From Catenulispora rubra (GTDB lineage: Bacteria > Actinomycetota > Actinomycetes > Streptomycetales > Catenulisporaceae), in NCBI RefSeq assembly GCF_015356825.1, contig NZ_JAACYW010000041.1, forward strand, positions 1 to 57,829: a stretch of DNA of 57,829 nt, written 5' to 3'. Positions 1 through 8,979 of this stretch are shown here, in pieces. The stretch's first letter is position 1. Every line of letters starts with the position of its first letter. Below the pieces are notes generated by a model, which saw only the letters and a program-made list of their open reading frames with translations, searched no databases and had not been told where the DNA came from. The translations under genes and the position numbers were made by a program.

Positions 1-295
1 CCCATACCCAACCCTCCGGCCGCCCAGACCTGCCCGGGGAGTCCGGATGACGCCGCCGGCGGCTTCCAGGCACGCCATCCATGCGGCCGCCTCGCGACCG
101 GCCTCGTCCGCGCCAAGCGCGCGGCCCGCGCCACAGCGGTTAGCCATGGTCTTCGGGCCCTGAACCCGAGCCCGAGCACAGCGCCCGCACCCCGCCCGCA
201 CCGTGCACGCAGGCGTCTTCGCCGACCGCGAAGCCGCCCGGGCCGTTCGGCCGGCGAGCGGACGTCCCATCCACCCCACCCAAGGAGAAGCACCC

Positions 296-1720
296 GTGAG
301 ACCAAAACCGCTCCGCCGGGCAGTCATCAGGCTCCTGGCACCGATCGCGGCCATCAGCATGGTCGGCGCCATCACGTCGCAGGCCTCGGCCACCGGCGCC
401 GCGACCCCTGCCGACGTTCTCAGCTTCCTGCACCAAATCAGCGGGAACCACACCGTCAGCGGCGTCCACAACAAGGAACCGCTGGCTCAGCCCTCGCAGT
501 ACACCGCCCAGGCACACTCCATCACCGGTGCATGGCCCGGCTTGTGGGGTGGCGAACTCGGGTTCACCGCCACCGACATCGCCAACCGCCAGACCATGAT
601 CGACCAGGCGAAGACCGAGTGGGCCAACGGCTCCCTCGTGAACCTCACCTGGCACATGTGCCGCCCGGATGTCGCCACCTGCGACTTCAACGGCGGCATC
701 AACGGGGCATCACTGTCGGACTCGGAGTGGAGCCAGCTCATCACCAACGGCACCACCTTGAACAACGACTACAAGGCCAAACTCGACACCGCCGTTCCCT
801 ACGTGCAGCAGCTCAAGGACGCCGGGATCCCGGTGCTGTTCCGGCCGCTGCACGAGATGAACGAGGGCTGGGCCTGGTGGGGCGGGCGACCCGGCCCCAC
901 CGGCAGCGCCCGGCTCTACCAGATCACCCACGATTACCTGCTGTCCAAAGGCCTGACCAACATCATCTGGGTCTGGAACATCAAGGACGTGTCCGGCGGA
1001 TCCGGCTCAGCGGCCAGCTACTACCCCGGCAGCAACTACGTCGACGTCGTCAGCCTGGACCCTTGGGTCAACGGGTACCCGACCTCGGACTGGTACCAGG
1101 CGATCGTGAACATCGCGGCCGGCAAGCCGATCTCGCTGGCCGAGGTCGGGACGGTGCCCTCACCGGACCAGCTGGCCTCGCAACCGCTGTGGACCTGGTT
1201 CATGATCTGGTCGGACTACCTCACCTCCGCCAACTCGCCTGCGCGACTGCAGGCGACGTTCAACTCCTCCCGGGTGCTCAACCAGGGCCAGTTCACCATC
1301 ACCCCGGGCTCCGGTGGTGGCGGTGGTGGTTCACCGACGGGTGCGATCACCGGTCCTGCAGGCAAGTGCGTGGACGTGCGCGCGGCAAACTCGGCCAACG
1401 GCACCCCGGTGCAGCTGTACACCTGCAACGGCACCAACGCCCAGTCCTGGACCGTCCAGACCGACGGCACCATCAGAGCCCTCGGCAAATGCCTGGACAT
1501 CACCGGCGGCCCCAACGCCACCGCCAACGGCACCCTCATCCAACTCTGGGACTGCAACGGCCAAACCAACCAGCAGTGGACCGCCAACGGCACCGAACTC
1601 ATCTCCAGCTCCTCCGGACGCTGCCTCGACGACCCCGCCGGCAACACCACCGATGGCACCCAACTCCAAATCTGGGACTGCCACAGCAACACCAACCAAA
1701 CCTGGCACCTCCCCACCTGA
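296..1720 (+). CDS. Secreted GH26 beta-mannanase with C-terminal ricin-type carbohydrate-binding module
   Basis: Predicted extracellular endo-beta-1,4-mannanase (474 aa). A GTG start at 296 follows AAGGAGAAG at a good distance; the frame is open further upstream but without a ribosome site. The N-terminus has a twin-Arg/Lys stretch, a hydrophobic core and an ASA-type cleavage site near residue 32. The GH26 catalytic acid/base lies in RPLHEMNEGWAWWGG (about residues 181-195) and the nucleophile in SLAEVG (about 280). A glycine/serine linker near 340 leads to a CBM13/ricin B domain with three QxW-like repeats (QSWT, QQWT, QTWHL) and paired cysteines. Family knowledge gives mannan or glucomannan as substrate; the exact polysaccharide is inference. 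It is monocistronic, with a hairpin 24 nt after the stop. Confidence 0.93.
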   Translation: MRPKPLRRAVIRLLAPIAAISMVGAITSQASATGAATPADVLSFLHQISGNHTVSGVHNKEPLAQPSQYTAQAHSITGAWPGLWGGELGFTATDIANRQTMIDQAKTEWANGSLVNLTWHMCRPDVATCDFNGGINGASLSDSEWSQLITNGTTLNNDYKAKLDTAVPYVQQLKDAGIPVLFRPLHEMNEGWAWWGGRPGPTGSARLYQITHDYLLSKGLTNIIWVWNIKDVSGGSGSAASYYPGSNYVDVVSLDPWVNGYPTSDWYQAIVNIAAGKPISLAEVGTVPSPDQLASQPLWTWFMIWSDYLTSANSPARLQATFNSSRVLNQGQFTITPGSGGGGGGSPTGAITGPAGKCVDVRAANSANGTPVQLYTCNGTNAQSWTVQTDGTIRALGKCLDITGGPNATANGTLIQLWDCNGQTNQQWTANGTELISSSSGRCLDDPAGNTTDGTQLQIWDCHSNTNQTWHLPT

Positions 1721-1744
1721 GGCACGCAACGCCGCAGGAACGCG

Positions 1745-1771
1745 CCGGGGCCGCCCTCGAGGCGGCCCCGG
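1745..1771 (+). terminator. GC-rich hairpin terminator after the GH26 gene
   Basis: A perfect 11-bp inverted repeat (CCGGGGCCGCC with its complement) around a 5-nt loop, 24 nt after the mannanase stop. There is no T-tract, as is usual for actinomycete terminators. Confidence 0.75.
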
Positions 1772-1833
1772 CCGGTGTCCCGCCCAATCGGAAGCCTTAC
1801 CCCACCGAATTTCACTGTCATCGAGGACCACAC

Positions 1834-3210
1834 GTGAACACGATCTACATCGACGGCGTCTTCGAACGCGCCGCCTGCGGCCAGACGGCTACGGTGACCG
1901 AAAAGGCAACCGGCGCCATCATCGGACGATACGGCCTCGGCGGGGCACGGGACGTCGACCGCGCAGTCGTCGCCGCCCGCGCCGCCCAGATCCCGTGGGC
2001 GGCACTGGCCGCCCCGCACCGCAGCGACGTGCTGCACGCGATGGCCGGCCACCTGGAATCACGCTTCGAAGCACTCGTCGAACAGAGCATGCGAGAGACC
2101 GGCGGGGTGCGGAGCAAGGCCGAGGACGAGGTCACGACCGGGATACGGCAACTGCGGATATCCGCAGTCCAGGCATGCGAAGCACACGGCGACGTCCTGG
2201 CCCCCTACAAGCACAACAAGCTGTCACTATCCCGGGCCGTGCCGATCGGGGTCATCGGAGTAATCACCCCGTGGAACTACCCGATGAACCTGGCACTGCG
2301 CATCATCGCCCCGGCCCTGGCATTCGGGAACTCGATCGTGCTCAAGCCCTCGGAACTTACCCCGCTGATCGGCGGACACGTGCTGGCCGAGGCGGCGGCC
2401 GCCGCACACGCACCCAACGGCGTGCTGAACGTCGTCACCGGTACCGGCGCTGACGCCGGGCACGCGCTGGCCGAGCACTCCGGCCTGGATCTGCTGGACT
2501 TCACCGGCGGCCATACGGTCGGCCGTGCGATCGCGGCATCGGCAGCCCGCGGTGGCCGGGAAGTGCGCCTAGAACTGGGCGGTAACAACGCCTTCGTGCT
2601 CCTCCGCGACGCCGATCCCCTCATTGCCGCGCGGTGCGCACTGCACGGATCGTTGGCCTTCCAAGGCCAAACCTGCATTAGCGCCAGCCGCCACATAGTC
2701 GTAGCCGACGCCGTCGAGGACTACCTGCACGCACTGACAACCGTCGTAGCCACGTTGCGCGTCGGCGATCCGATGGGCGGCGACGTCGACCTCGGCCCGA
2801 TCGTCAGCACCACACAGCGCGACCGGATCCACGCCCTGGTCCAAGACGCGATCCAGCGCGGTGCACATGTGGTCATCGGCGGCGGCTTCGACGGGCTGTT
2901 CTACCAGCCGACCGTCCTGACCGGGGTCACGCCGGACATGCCGGTCTACACCGAGGAGGTCTTCGGGCCGGTGATCACGATCACCGCCGCGGCCGACGAC
3001 GACGAAGCCATCGCTATGGCCAACGCCCATCCCATGATGATGTCCTCCGTGTTCAGCACAGACCAGATCCGCGGTCTGATCGCCGCAGGCCGGATAACGG
3101 CCGGAGAAGTCCACGTCAACGACGCTTTCGCCCGCCACGGAGCCGACAGCCAGCGCGACGGCGTGACACGCCGCCAGTGGATCGGCCTGACACCTATCGC
3201 CGCCCGGTGA
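1834..3210 (+). CDS. Aldehyde dehydrogenase, benzaldehyde/vanillin dehydrogenase-like
   Basis: NAD(P)-dependent oxidation of an aldehyde, probably aromatic, to the acid (458 aa). The GTG start at 1834 has GAGGA upstream. Family motifs are in order: TPWNYPMN (about 148-155), KPSELTP, FTGG, the general-base Glu in RLELGGNN (about 245) and the catalytic Cys in FQGQTC (about 279), then EEVFGPV. The C-terminus is odd. After VHVND, where relatives carry a PFGG..G.SG loop and about 20 further residues, this protein passes almost directly to a TRRQWIGL ending, so it looks internally shortened. A frame-preserving deletion is inferred; activity is uncertain. It has no same-strand partner. Confidence 0.9.
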   Translation: MNTIYIDGVFERAACGQTATVTEKATGAIIGRYGLGGARDVDRAVVAARAAQIPWAALAAPHRSDVLHAMAGHLESRFEALVEQSMRETGGVRSKAEDEVTTGIRQLRISAVQACEAHGDVLAPYKHNKLSLSRAVPIGVIGVITPWNYPMNLALRIIAPALAFGNSIVLKPSELTPLIGGHVLAEAAAAAHAPNGVLNVVTGTGADAGHALAEHSGLDLLDFTGGHTVGRAIAASAARGGREVRLELGGNNAFVLLRDADPLIAARCALHGSLAFQGQTCISASRHIVVADAVEDYLHALTTVVATLRVGDPMGGDVDLGPIVSTTQRDRIHALVQDAIQRGAHVVIGGGFDGLFYQPTVLTGVTPDMPVYTEEVFGPVITITAAADDDEAIAMANAHPMMMSSVFSTDQIRGLIAAGRITAGEVHVNDAFARHGADSQRDGVTRRQWIGLTPIAAR

Positions 3211-3279
3211 CCCTCACTGCGCCGGCTCAACGAACCAAGACAAGTTCAACAAGCCTTGCTTCCACCCCGGGCGCTCATG

Positions 3280-3651
3280 TCAGACGAGTGGTGTGAAGAA
3301 GTAGGTATTACGTACTTCAAAGAGAAGATCTTCGTTGACCTCAAAGAAGTCGGCGAAACGTAAAGCCACGGCCATGCCATCTCTGAGTGTGCCTTCGAAC
3401 TCGCCCTCCACCGCGGCGGTGTGGCCGTCTATAACGAGTTGACTGACAGTATGAATTCCGTAGTCGATGACTCGTTGGCTGTGGTAGAAGACTGCGAGTC
3501 TGTCACGACCCACTAGAGGTGGGTAGCCGGGTCGGCAGTACGTGGCGCCGGGAGCGAACAGCGCGATGACCGTGGGGATTTCGCCCTGATCAGTCAGTGA
3601 ATAGTAGCGGCGGATCTGACGGGCGATCTGCTCTCGCGTAGGCATGGGCAT
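3280..3651 (-). CDS. SnoaL-like / NTF2-fold small protein
   Basis: A 123-aa single-domain protein of the SnoaL/ketosteroid-isomerase (NTF2-like) fold. It has an N-terminal helix followed by YYSLTDQGEIPTVIALFAPGATYCRPGYPP, quoted here only to YYSLTDQGEI, and then alternating strands ending in RFADFFEV and RNTYFF. The ATG at 3651 follows GAGAGGA; the open frame upstream is proline/arginine-rich and not coding-like. It is the last gene of the minus-strand group M20 hydrolase, TetR, SnoaL-like, 134 nt after the TetR gene. Its role is probably a hydrolase, isomerase or ligand-binding accessory; the substrate is unknown. Confidence 0.8.
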   Translation of the reverse strand: MPMPTREQIARQIRRYYSLTDQGEIPTVIALFAPGATYCRPGYPPLVGRDRLAVFYHSQRVIDYGIHTVSQLVIDGHTAAVEGEFEGTLRDGMAVALRFADFFEVNEDLLFEVRNTYFFTPLV

Positions 3652-3785
3652 TGCAGGGTAATCCTCTCGAGTTGAGACACGAGGGAACCAGGCCGGAACT
3701 GGAGGAGGGGAAAGCAGCCGGGGTTTTGAGCGTGCCCGTCTGGCATCGCGAAGCTCAACGGTCCGCAGCCGTGTCACGCCTGCTG

Positions 3786-4379
3786 TCAGGTCAGGCGGGG
3801 GACACTGCCGTTCAGCGCCAAGGCGACGAGCTGATCGATCAGTTGATCGGGCACCGCCACCGAGCGGAGGTGGCGATAGACGGCCAGGCCGTTCCACAGG
3901 TCGAGAAGTGCGTCGATGTCGGTGTCTTCGGGTAGATCGCCCCGGTCGATGCCGCGGTGGATGAGCGACCGTGAGTACTCACGGCGCCGGGTGAGTAGGC
4001 GCTCGATGTAGCCGCGAGTCAGCGCCGTGCGGTCCGGGCCGGCCTGCTGAGCGGACAGGCTCAGCGGGATTTCGGCGGAATTCGCCAGGCGCAGGAGAGT
4101 CGCAAACAGGGCCCGCAACTCTGCTTCGGTATCGCCCAGATCCGGAAGTGGTGGCGTCTCCGCCGAGGCCGCCAGCGCCTCGGTGACCACGGCCGCCTTG
4201 TCAGCCCACCATGCGTACAACGACTTCTTCGACACCCCGGCCCGACGCGCGAGCTCGCTCATCGTCAGACCCGCGTAGCCGCTCTCCTGCAGCATTTCAG
4301 CCGCGATCTGAAGACAGCGGCGACGTGCTTCGAGATCGGGGCGGCGGCCGCGGCGGGCACGGGGCGGCTCGTCGGTCAT
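3786..4379 (-). CDS. TetR-family transcriptional regulator
   Basis: A 197-aa TetR-type repressor. An N-terminal helix-turn-helix (about residues 16-62) contains LTMSELARRAGVSKKSLYAW, the classical TetR recognition helix, followed by an all-helical ligand domain. It lies 68 nt downstream of the M20 amidohydrolase and 134 nt upstream of the SnoaL-like gene on the same strand, so it probably regulates this group in response to a small catabolic ligand. A candidate operator is the palindromic motif at 5840-5870 upstream of the M20 gene; that pairing is inference. Confidence 0.9.
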   Translation of the reverse strand: MTDEPPRARRGRRPDLEARRRCLQIAAEMLQESGYAGLTMSELARRAGVSKKSLYAWWADKAAVVTEALAASAETPPLPDLGDTEAELRALFATLLRLANSAEIPLSLSAQQAGPDRTALTRGYIERLLTRRREYSRSLIHRGIDRGDLPEDTDIDALLDLWNGLAVYRHLRSVAVPDQLIDQLVALALNGSVPRLT

Positions 4380-4447
4380 GCGCGCGGATCCTCATATCGA
4401 TCGGCTTGGGACAGTTTTCGGCAGCAGCCGCATCGGTCAGCATATGC

Positions 4448-5698
4448 TCACGCCTCGTCGAGCCATGCCAAGGCGACGACCGTCATGGCCTCGACGCCGG
4501 CGCGCAGGGCGGGCTCGAGCACCGGTGCGTAGCCGGGGTGGTGGTTGGCGACGGGCATGCGCCCCTCCGCCAGCACTCGTGCGAACTCGTCCGGATCGCC
4601 GCCTCCCCACATCCAGTACGCGGTCGGCACACCGAGAGCCTGACCGAACACGCCGGCGTCTTCGCTCGCCGGAACGGGAGGCAACTGCATGATGCGCTCT
4701 GCGCCGAAGTTCGCGGTGAGAGCCCCGATCGTGACCGCCATCGCCTCCGGATCGTTGACCAGCACCGGCGCAGCGTGCGCCCATTCGAAGTCAGGCTCCT
4801 TCTCCGCGCCGGCAGCCGCCGCCTCGGCGCGGATCACGCGCTCCACGGCCGCACGTACCCGCTCGCGGATCCGTGGGTCATATGTGCGAATGTTGATTCC
4901 CAACTCTGCGGTGTCGGGGATGACGTTGTCCTTCAGCCCCGCCTGCATCCGTCCGACAGTGACCACAGCTTCGTCCTGCATGGAGACCTCGCGTGCCACG
5001 ATGCTCTGCAACCGCACGACCGCGGCCGCGGCCATCAACACTGGGTCGATAGTCAACTCGGGCGCGGAGGCGTGGCCGCCACGGCCGTGCAGGGTCACCG
5101 CCACCGAGTCGGAGGCAGCCATGAACGCGCCGCTCCGGTGACCGATGACCCGCGCCGGAAGCGGAGAGACGTGCTGAGCCAGCACCACCAAAGGCACCGG
5201 GAAGCGCTCGAACAGTCCGTCCGCGACCATGGCCGCGGCGCCGCCGGCTAGCTCCTCGGCGGGCTGGAAGACGGCCAGAACGGTGCCCGCCCACGATTCG
5301 CGGGTCCGCGACAACAGGGTCAGGGCGCCGAGCAGGCAGGTGACGTGCATGTCATGGCCGCAGGCGTGCGCCACCGGGACCTCGCCTGCGGCCGGATCCA
5401 CGCCGAATGCGTTGCTGGCGTAAGGCAGACCCGTCTCCTCGCGCACTGGCAGGGCATCCATGTCGGCGCGCAGCATGATGACCGGCCCCTTACCGTTGCG
5501 CAGAACCGCCACGACCCCGGTTTTTCCGACGCCTGCCGTCACTTCGCACCCGAGCGCTTCCACTGCGGTAACGACTCGCGAGGCAGTGCGGTTCTCCTGA
5601 AAAGACAACTCCGGATCCCGATGCAGATCCTTGTAGAACTCGGCGAGTTCGTCGGCGAGAGCATCATCGAACAGCTCCAACGCGCGCGGCATACGCAT
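4448..5698 (-). CDS. M20-family metal-dependent amidohydrolase
   Basis: A 416-aa amidohydrolase of the M20D (hippurate/IAA-amino-acid hydrolase-like) type that cleaves N-acyl amino acid amides using a bimetal centre. Visible are HRDPELSFQE near the N-terminus, the metal motifs DMDALPV and AHACGHDMHV (about 110-119), the EE pair in QPAEELAGGA, the dimerisation-domain motif HGRGGHAS, and a final catalytic histidine in ANHHPG. The ATG at 5698 is chosen over the longer frame (5755) because GGAGG lies 9 nt upstream of it. It is the first gene of the M20/TetR/SnoaL group. It may release amino acids from acylated or aromatic amides. Confidence 0.92.
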   Translation of the reverse strand: MRMPRALELFDDALADELAEFYKDLHRDPELSFQENRTASRVVTAVEALGCEVTAGVGKTGVVAVLRNGKGPVIMLRADMDALPVREETGLPYASNAFGVDPAAGEVPVAHACGHDMHVTCLLGALTLLSRTRESWAGTVLAVFQPAEELAGGAAAMVADGLFERFPVPLVVLAQHVSPLPARVIGHRSGAFMAASDSVAVTLHGRGGHASAPELTIDPVLMAAAAVVRLQSIVAREVSMQDEAVVTVGRMQAGLKDNVIPDTAELGINIRTYDPRIRERVRAAVERVIRAEAAAAGAEKEPDFEWAHAAPVLVNDPEAMAVTIGALTANFGAERIMQLPPVPASEDAGVFGQALGVPTAYWMWGGGDPDEFARVLAEGRMPVANHHPGYAPVLEPALRAGVEAMTVVALAWLDEA

Positions 5699-5839
5699 CT
5701 CCGTTCCTCCAGGGATGGCCGACGCGTTCCCGGGCATGCCGAACAGGCCACACATGCGGCCGTGACCTGCGAGGGGAGTTGCTCCCCGGTCGGGAGCTAC
5801 ATCGGATACGCCCCATTCTTCCCACCCCGGTGAACACTC

Positions 5840-5870
5840 GTCAATAGGGGAACCGCTGGTTTCCTAAAAC
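5840..5870. promoter_or_regulatory. Palindromic motif, candidate operator (copy 1)
   Basis: GTCAATAG-GGGAACCG-CTGGTTTCC-TAAAA lies 142-172 nt upstream of the M20 start. It has imperfect GGAACC/GGTTTCC dyad symmetry. A nearly identical block occurs at 16911-16940 upstream of another minus-strand catabolic gene. Regulator-binding function is inferred. Confidence 0.5.
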
Positions 5871-5925
5871 TTTCTCCGCGAGCGGCGAGGGCGCGGTGTC
5901 CGCATCGGCGAGCGCCTCGGCGGAT

Positions 5926-7251
5926 TCAGCCCGATCGGTCATTAGTGTCGTGGGGGTTGTCGAGTGAGCGTCGGGCGACCGTCCACTCCGAGGTGTACGC
6001 GGGACGCAGGCGGACCAGGACCTCGGTTCCGCCTCCGGGACGTTCGCTGAGCCGCAGCTGCCCGTCGCGCTCGGCGACGACACGGCGAACAAGGTCGAGT
6101 CCGTGTCCTTTCCCGTCCGTCTTGCCCTCAGGGCCGGGTCCGGCGCCGTTGTCGGTCACGGTCAGCAACAGATCTCCGGATTCCGGCTCGATCATGGCTG
6201 TGACCTCAGCTTTCGTTGCCCCCGAATGCTTCACGACATTGCGCAGCGCCTCGGAGAGGATCCGTTCCACGTCGTCGAGAACGTCCGGGGCAAGCTCGTC
6301 CCATTCCACCGACTGGGTGAGCGCGATCTCGGCTCCGGACCTGCGCGCGGCGGCGGCTTGCAAGGCGGCGAGCTGTTCGGCGAAACCCGGGCGCGGTGCG
6401 GCATGAGCACTGTCGCTGAGAAAGGCGCGGATCTCCACGTCGAGCTGCCGAACGAGTGCGCCGAGCGGGCAAAGAACATCACCATCGCCGGCGGGCAACC
6501 GCGCTTCGGCCTTGGCGAGCTCGAGGGCCAGCGCGAACGAGGTCTGGGCGAGCGTGCGGTGGAGCGCCTCGCCGGTTCGAAGCCGCTCGGACTCGCCGCC
6601 CCGAGCACGGGCCCGCCGGATCAGTTCCGAGTACAGCAGCCCGAGGGCCACCTGGTCGGCGAGCAGCATCCAGCGGCGTACGGCGTCCGGAGTGACATCG
6701 GTCGGCTCGGTCACCAGCGCGCCGACCGCGCCGAACGGCATACCCTCGGAGTCGCGCAGCGGCAGCGCGAGATAGGCGCCCGTGGCGCGCGAGCCCACCA
6801 ACGAACGCAGCGGCGCGTAGCGGTCGTCGGTGTGGATCCGCCGGAACCAGGTCGCGTCCACGACGACCTGGTTCTCCTCGTACGCCTGCCAGATGACCAT
6901 GGGGGCGCCGTTCCTACGGGTCCGTTCCATGGCCAGCAGCTGTGTGTGGTCGGTGCTGTGGCCGCCCGCGAAGATCGGGACACCGCCAGGTCCCATCAGC
7001 ACAATCGTCGAGATCTCGAGGCCGCCCGCCTGTTCCAGAGCGCGGTTGAGCAGCTCGACGGTCTCCTCGATTCCGTCCGCGCGCGCCACGGCCGCCTCGA
7101 CGCGCCTGGCGAAGTCGGCGAGTTCCGCGGCCTCCGTGAGCTGGGGCCGCACCCGGTACGCCTCGGCCGTCCAGTCGCGTCCGTCCGGAGCGACCCGATG
7201 CGCCGACACGCCGCTGGCGGCGCCGTCGGGGATTTCCGGCGAAGAGGTCAT
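5926..7251 (-). CDS. Cytoplasmic GAF-domain histidine kinase, NarL/DesK type, with altered H-box
   Basis: A 441-aa soluble sensor kinase with no membrane segment. A GAF-like sensor region covers about residues 40-200 (EISTIVLMGPGGVPIF, LALPLRDSEG). The HisKA_3 dimerisation helix contains ALHRTLAQ (His about 230), an N-box reads SEALRNVVKHSG (about 333-344), and the G-boxes are TDNGAGPG and KGHGLDLV. The phosphoacceptor His is followed by Arg, whereas the family has Asp/Glu there as the general base, so autokinase activity may be reduced. The ATG is at 7251. It is divergent from its presumed partner regulator with only 45 nt between start codons. Confidence 0.88.
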   Translation of the reverse strand: MTSSPEIPDGAASGVSAHRVAPDGRDWTAEAYRVRPQLTEAAELADFARRVEAAVARADGIEETVELLNRALEQAGGLEISTIVLMGPGGVPIFAGGHSTDHTQLLAMERTRRNGAPMVIWQAYEENQVVVDATWFRRIHTDDRYAPLRSLVGSRATGAYLALPLRDSEGMPFGAVGALVTEPTDVTPDAVRRWMLLADQVALGLLYSELIRRARARGGESERLRTGEALHRTLAQTSFALALELAKAEARLPAGDGDVLCPLGALVRQLDVEIRAFLSDSAHAAPRPGFAEQLAALQAAAARRSGAEIALTQSVEWDELAPDVLDDVERILSEALRNVVKHSGATKAEVTAMIEPESGDLLLTVTDNGAGPGPEGKTDGKGHGLDLVRRVVAERDGQLRLSERPGGGTEVLVRLRPAYTSEWTVARRSLDNPHDTNDRSG

Positions 7252-7296
7252 AGTGGCTATTCTGCGGCAGCACCGACACACCGTGGAGGAAGATCG

Positions 7297-7935
7297 ATGG
7301 AGCGAGCTATCAGGGTGTTCCTCGTCGACGACCACGGCATCGTACGCAGCGGCCTGCGCGGTTTCCTGGAGACCGCAGCTGATGTCGAGATCGCCGGCGA
7401 GGCCGCCACCGGCCGCGAGGCCCTCGGCGCGCTGAGCGAGGGGTTGGTGGCCGACGTGCTCCTGTTGGACCTCGTGATGCCCGGCATGCACGGCCTGGAG
7501 TTGGTAGACCGACTGAAGCAGGCCTCGCCCACGCTCCGCGTCGTCGTGCTGAGCGCGCACGGCGATACAGCCCTGGTGCACCAGGCGCTCAGCCTCGGGG
7601 TCGACGGATACGTCGTGAAAGCCTCGAATCCAGCCCGCATCCTTGATGCGGTCCGGGCCGCCCACCATCGGGAGCTGTATATCGACCCGTCCATCGCGGC
7701 GCAGGTAACCGGCAATACAGCGGCACGCGTCTCGCCGTCGCTGACACCGCGCGAACGAGACGTGGTGCGGCTGGTGGCTCAGGGGAAGTCGAACATGGAC
7801 ATCGCCTCGTCGCTCTTCATCAGCGAGCGCACTGCCCGGACGCATGTGAGCCACGTGCTCGCCAAGCTGGATCTGCAGTCCCGCGTGCAGCTCGCGCTGT
7901 GGGCGGTGGAGTCTGGGATCACCGGGCGAGAGTGA
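7297..7935 (+). CDS. NarL/FixJ-family response regulator
   Basis: A 212-aa two-component regulator. The receiver domain starts at VFLVDDHGIVRSGL, with the phospho-acceptor Asp in LLLDLVMPG (about residue 56), Ser/Thr in VVLSAHG and Lys in YVVKAS. A LuxR-type HTH covers about 146-205 (LTPRERDVVRLVAQGKSN, ERTARTHVSHVLAKL). The ATG at 7297 follows GGAGGAAG. Its closest kinase is the divergent gene at 5926-7251. Divergent rather than tandem kinase/regulator genes are uncommon for this family, and the 45-nt gap must hold both promoters. Confidence 0.92.
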   Translation: MERAIRVFLVDDHGIVRSGLRGFLETAADVEIAGEAATGREALGALSEGLVADVLLLDLVMPGMHGLELVDRLKQASPTLRVVVLSAHGDTALVHQALSLGVDGYVVKASNPARILDAVRAAHHRELYIDPSIAAQVTGNTAARVSPSLTPRERDVVRLVAQGKSNMDIASSLFISERTARTHVSHVLAKLDLQSRVQLALWAVESGITGRE

Positions 7936-7938
7936 GGG

Positions 7939-7996
7939 GCGGCAGGGGTTCTCACACCCGGGACGGTGCCGACCGTACCGAAAAATCCCCTGCCGC
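7939..7996. terminator. Long-loop inverted repeat between convergent genes
   Basis: GCGGCAGGGG at 7939-7948 and its exact complement CCCCTGCCGC at 7987-7996 sit between the convergent stops of the response regulator and the cyclase gene. It could be a shared terminator, although the loop of about 38 nt is long. Confidence 0.45.
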
Positions 7997-8004
7997 AGGC
8001 TCCT

Positions 8005-8979
8005 TTAGAAGATTGCGACCGGGTTGGTCGCGCTCGAGGTCACACCCACGAGACGCCAGGGCAGCATCGCGAAGAAGAAGTCCCAGCGATCCCGAGCCCT
8101 GCACTCGGTCACCAGTTCGCGCAGCTCGACATTGTCGATGAGCCAGAGGCCGAGTGCGACGAGCCCCACTGCGTGGATCGGACGTAGCAGTGAGAGGTCG
8201 TCGAACCCGGACGGCTGGACGTCCTGGATGGCGTCGCTGCCGAGCGCGGCGATGTCGCGTTCCCGCAGCCAGGGCAGGCAGGAGGCGTGCAGTCCCGCCT
8301 GCATGGCGGGCCCGGACGAGCCCCGAATCACCCCGTGCGCGAGCGTGCGGGCCACGTGGCCGGTGTGTACCAGGAGGATGTCTCCGGGGCCCACCGTGAC
8401 ACTCTGCCGCCGCTCGGCCTCCTCCAGTTCTTCGGCCGTGATCGCATGGCCGGGCTCGAGCCAGGGCACGTCGCGGAGCGCGGGGATGTCCAGCAGGACG
8501 CCGCGGCTGATCAGACCGTGCTCGGCGTCTCGTACGGAAAGCGCTTGCGAGCCGCCGATCGAGGTGACGGTCTTCGCCGCCTCGTGGCCGTTGTAGATCA
8601 TGCCGTCCCAGACGTAGTGCGCGAGGCCGTCGAGGTGGGTGTTGGAGCCGTGCGCGGCGATGCCGACGTACTCGGTGACCGCGTCGAAACGCGAGGTGCC
8701 CTCGCCGAGGTGATGGGAGACCTCGCCGATCGACATGAACCGCTGGACGACGGCGATCCCGGTGTACAGAGGGTCTGCCTTCTCCGGGTCGATGTCGCGG
8801 GAAAGCGAGACGACCTTGCCCTCGCGGATCTCGGCGCCGGCCTCGCGGCGCTTGTCCTCGGTGATCAGGTTGAGCGTGCCGAGGCGGTCGTCCGCGCCCC
8901 AGCGGCCCCAGTTGCTCAGCGTGTCGAAGTAGCCGATGACGGTCTGCGGGTCAGTGTCCGGGCGCTCGGCGATGGTCAT
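8005..8979 (-). CDS. Cyclase-family metal hydrolase (kynurenine formamidase-like fold)
   Basis: A 324-aa member of the cyclase/KynB superfamily (PF04199 type). The metal signature HGSNTHLDGLAH (about 110-121) matches the family HGxHxDxPxH motif in its longer actinobacterial form. An N-terminal SNWGRWGADDRLGTLNLI block and a VLLVHTGH-like strand are also typical. The ATG at 8979 overlaps the stop of the upstream aldolase gene by 4 nt, so translation is coupled. Relatives hydrolyse amides or lactones in aromatic catabolism; here the substrate is unknown. A two-step catabolic unit with the aldolase is inferred. Confidence 0.87.
   Translation of the reverse strand: MTIAERPDTDPQTVIGYFDTLSNWGRWGADDRLGTLNLITEDKRREAGAEIREGKVVSLSRDIDPEKADPLYTGIAVVQRFMSIGEVSHHLGEGTSRFDAVTEYVGIAAHGSNTHLDGLAHYVWDGMIYNGHEAAKTVTSIGGSQALSVRDAEHGLISRGVLLDIPALRDVPWLEPGHAITAEELEEAERRQSVTVGPGDILLVHTGHVARTLAHGVIRGSSGPAMQAGLHASCLPWLRERDIAALGSDAIQDVQPSGFDDLSLLRPIHAVGLVALGLWLIDNVELRELVTECRARDRWDFFFAMLPWRLVGVTSSATNPVAIF

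Noticed and set aside
1..295. Possible end of an upstream gene at the left window edge
   Set aside because: Frame 2 is open to a TGA at 161, but its composition (Ala/Pro/Ser/Arg) shows no recognisable protein. No feature is claimed.
532..1833. An 892-residue plus-strand frame that joins the aldehyde dehydrogenase to an upstream extension
   Set aside because: The upstream part is a shadow of the GH26 gene in another frame (Arg/Pro/His-rich). A ribosome site and the protein start are at 1834.
6103..7296. A long upstream extension of the response regulator frame
   Set aside because: It is antisense to the histidine kinase and lacks coding features. The regulator starts at 7297 after GGAGGAAG.
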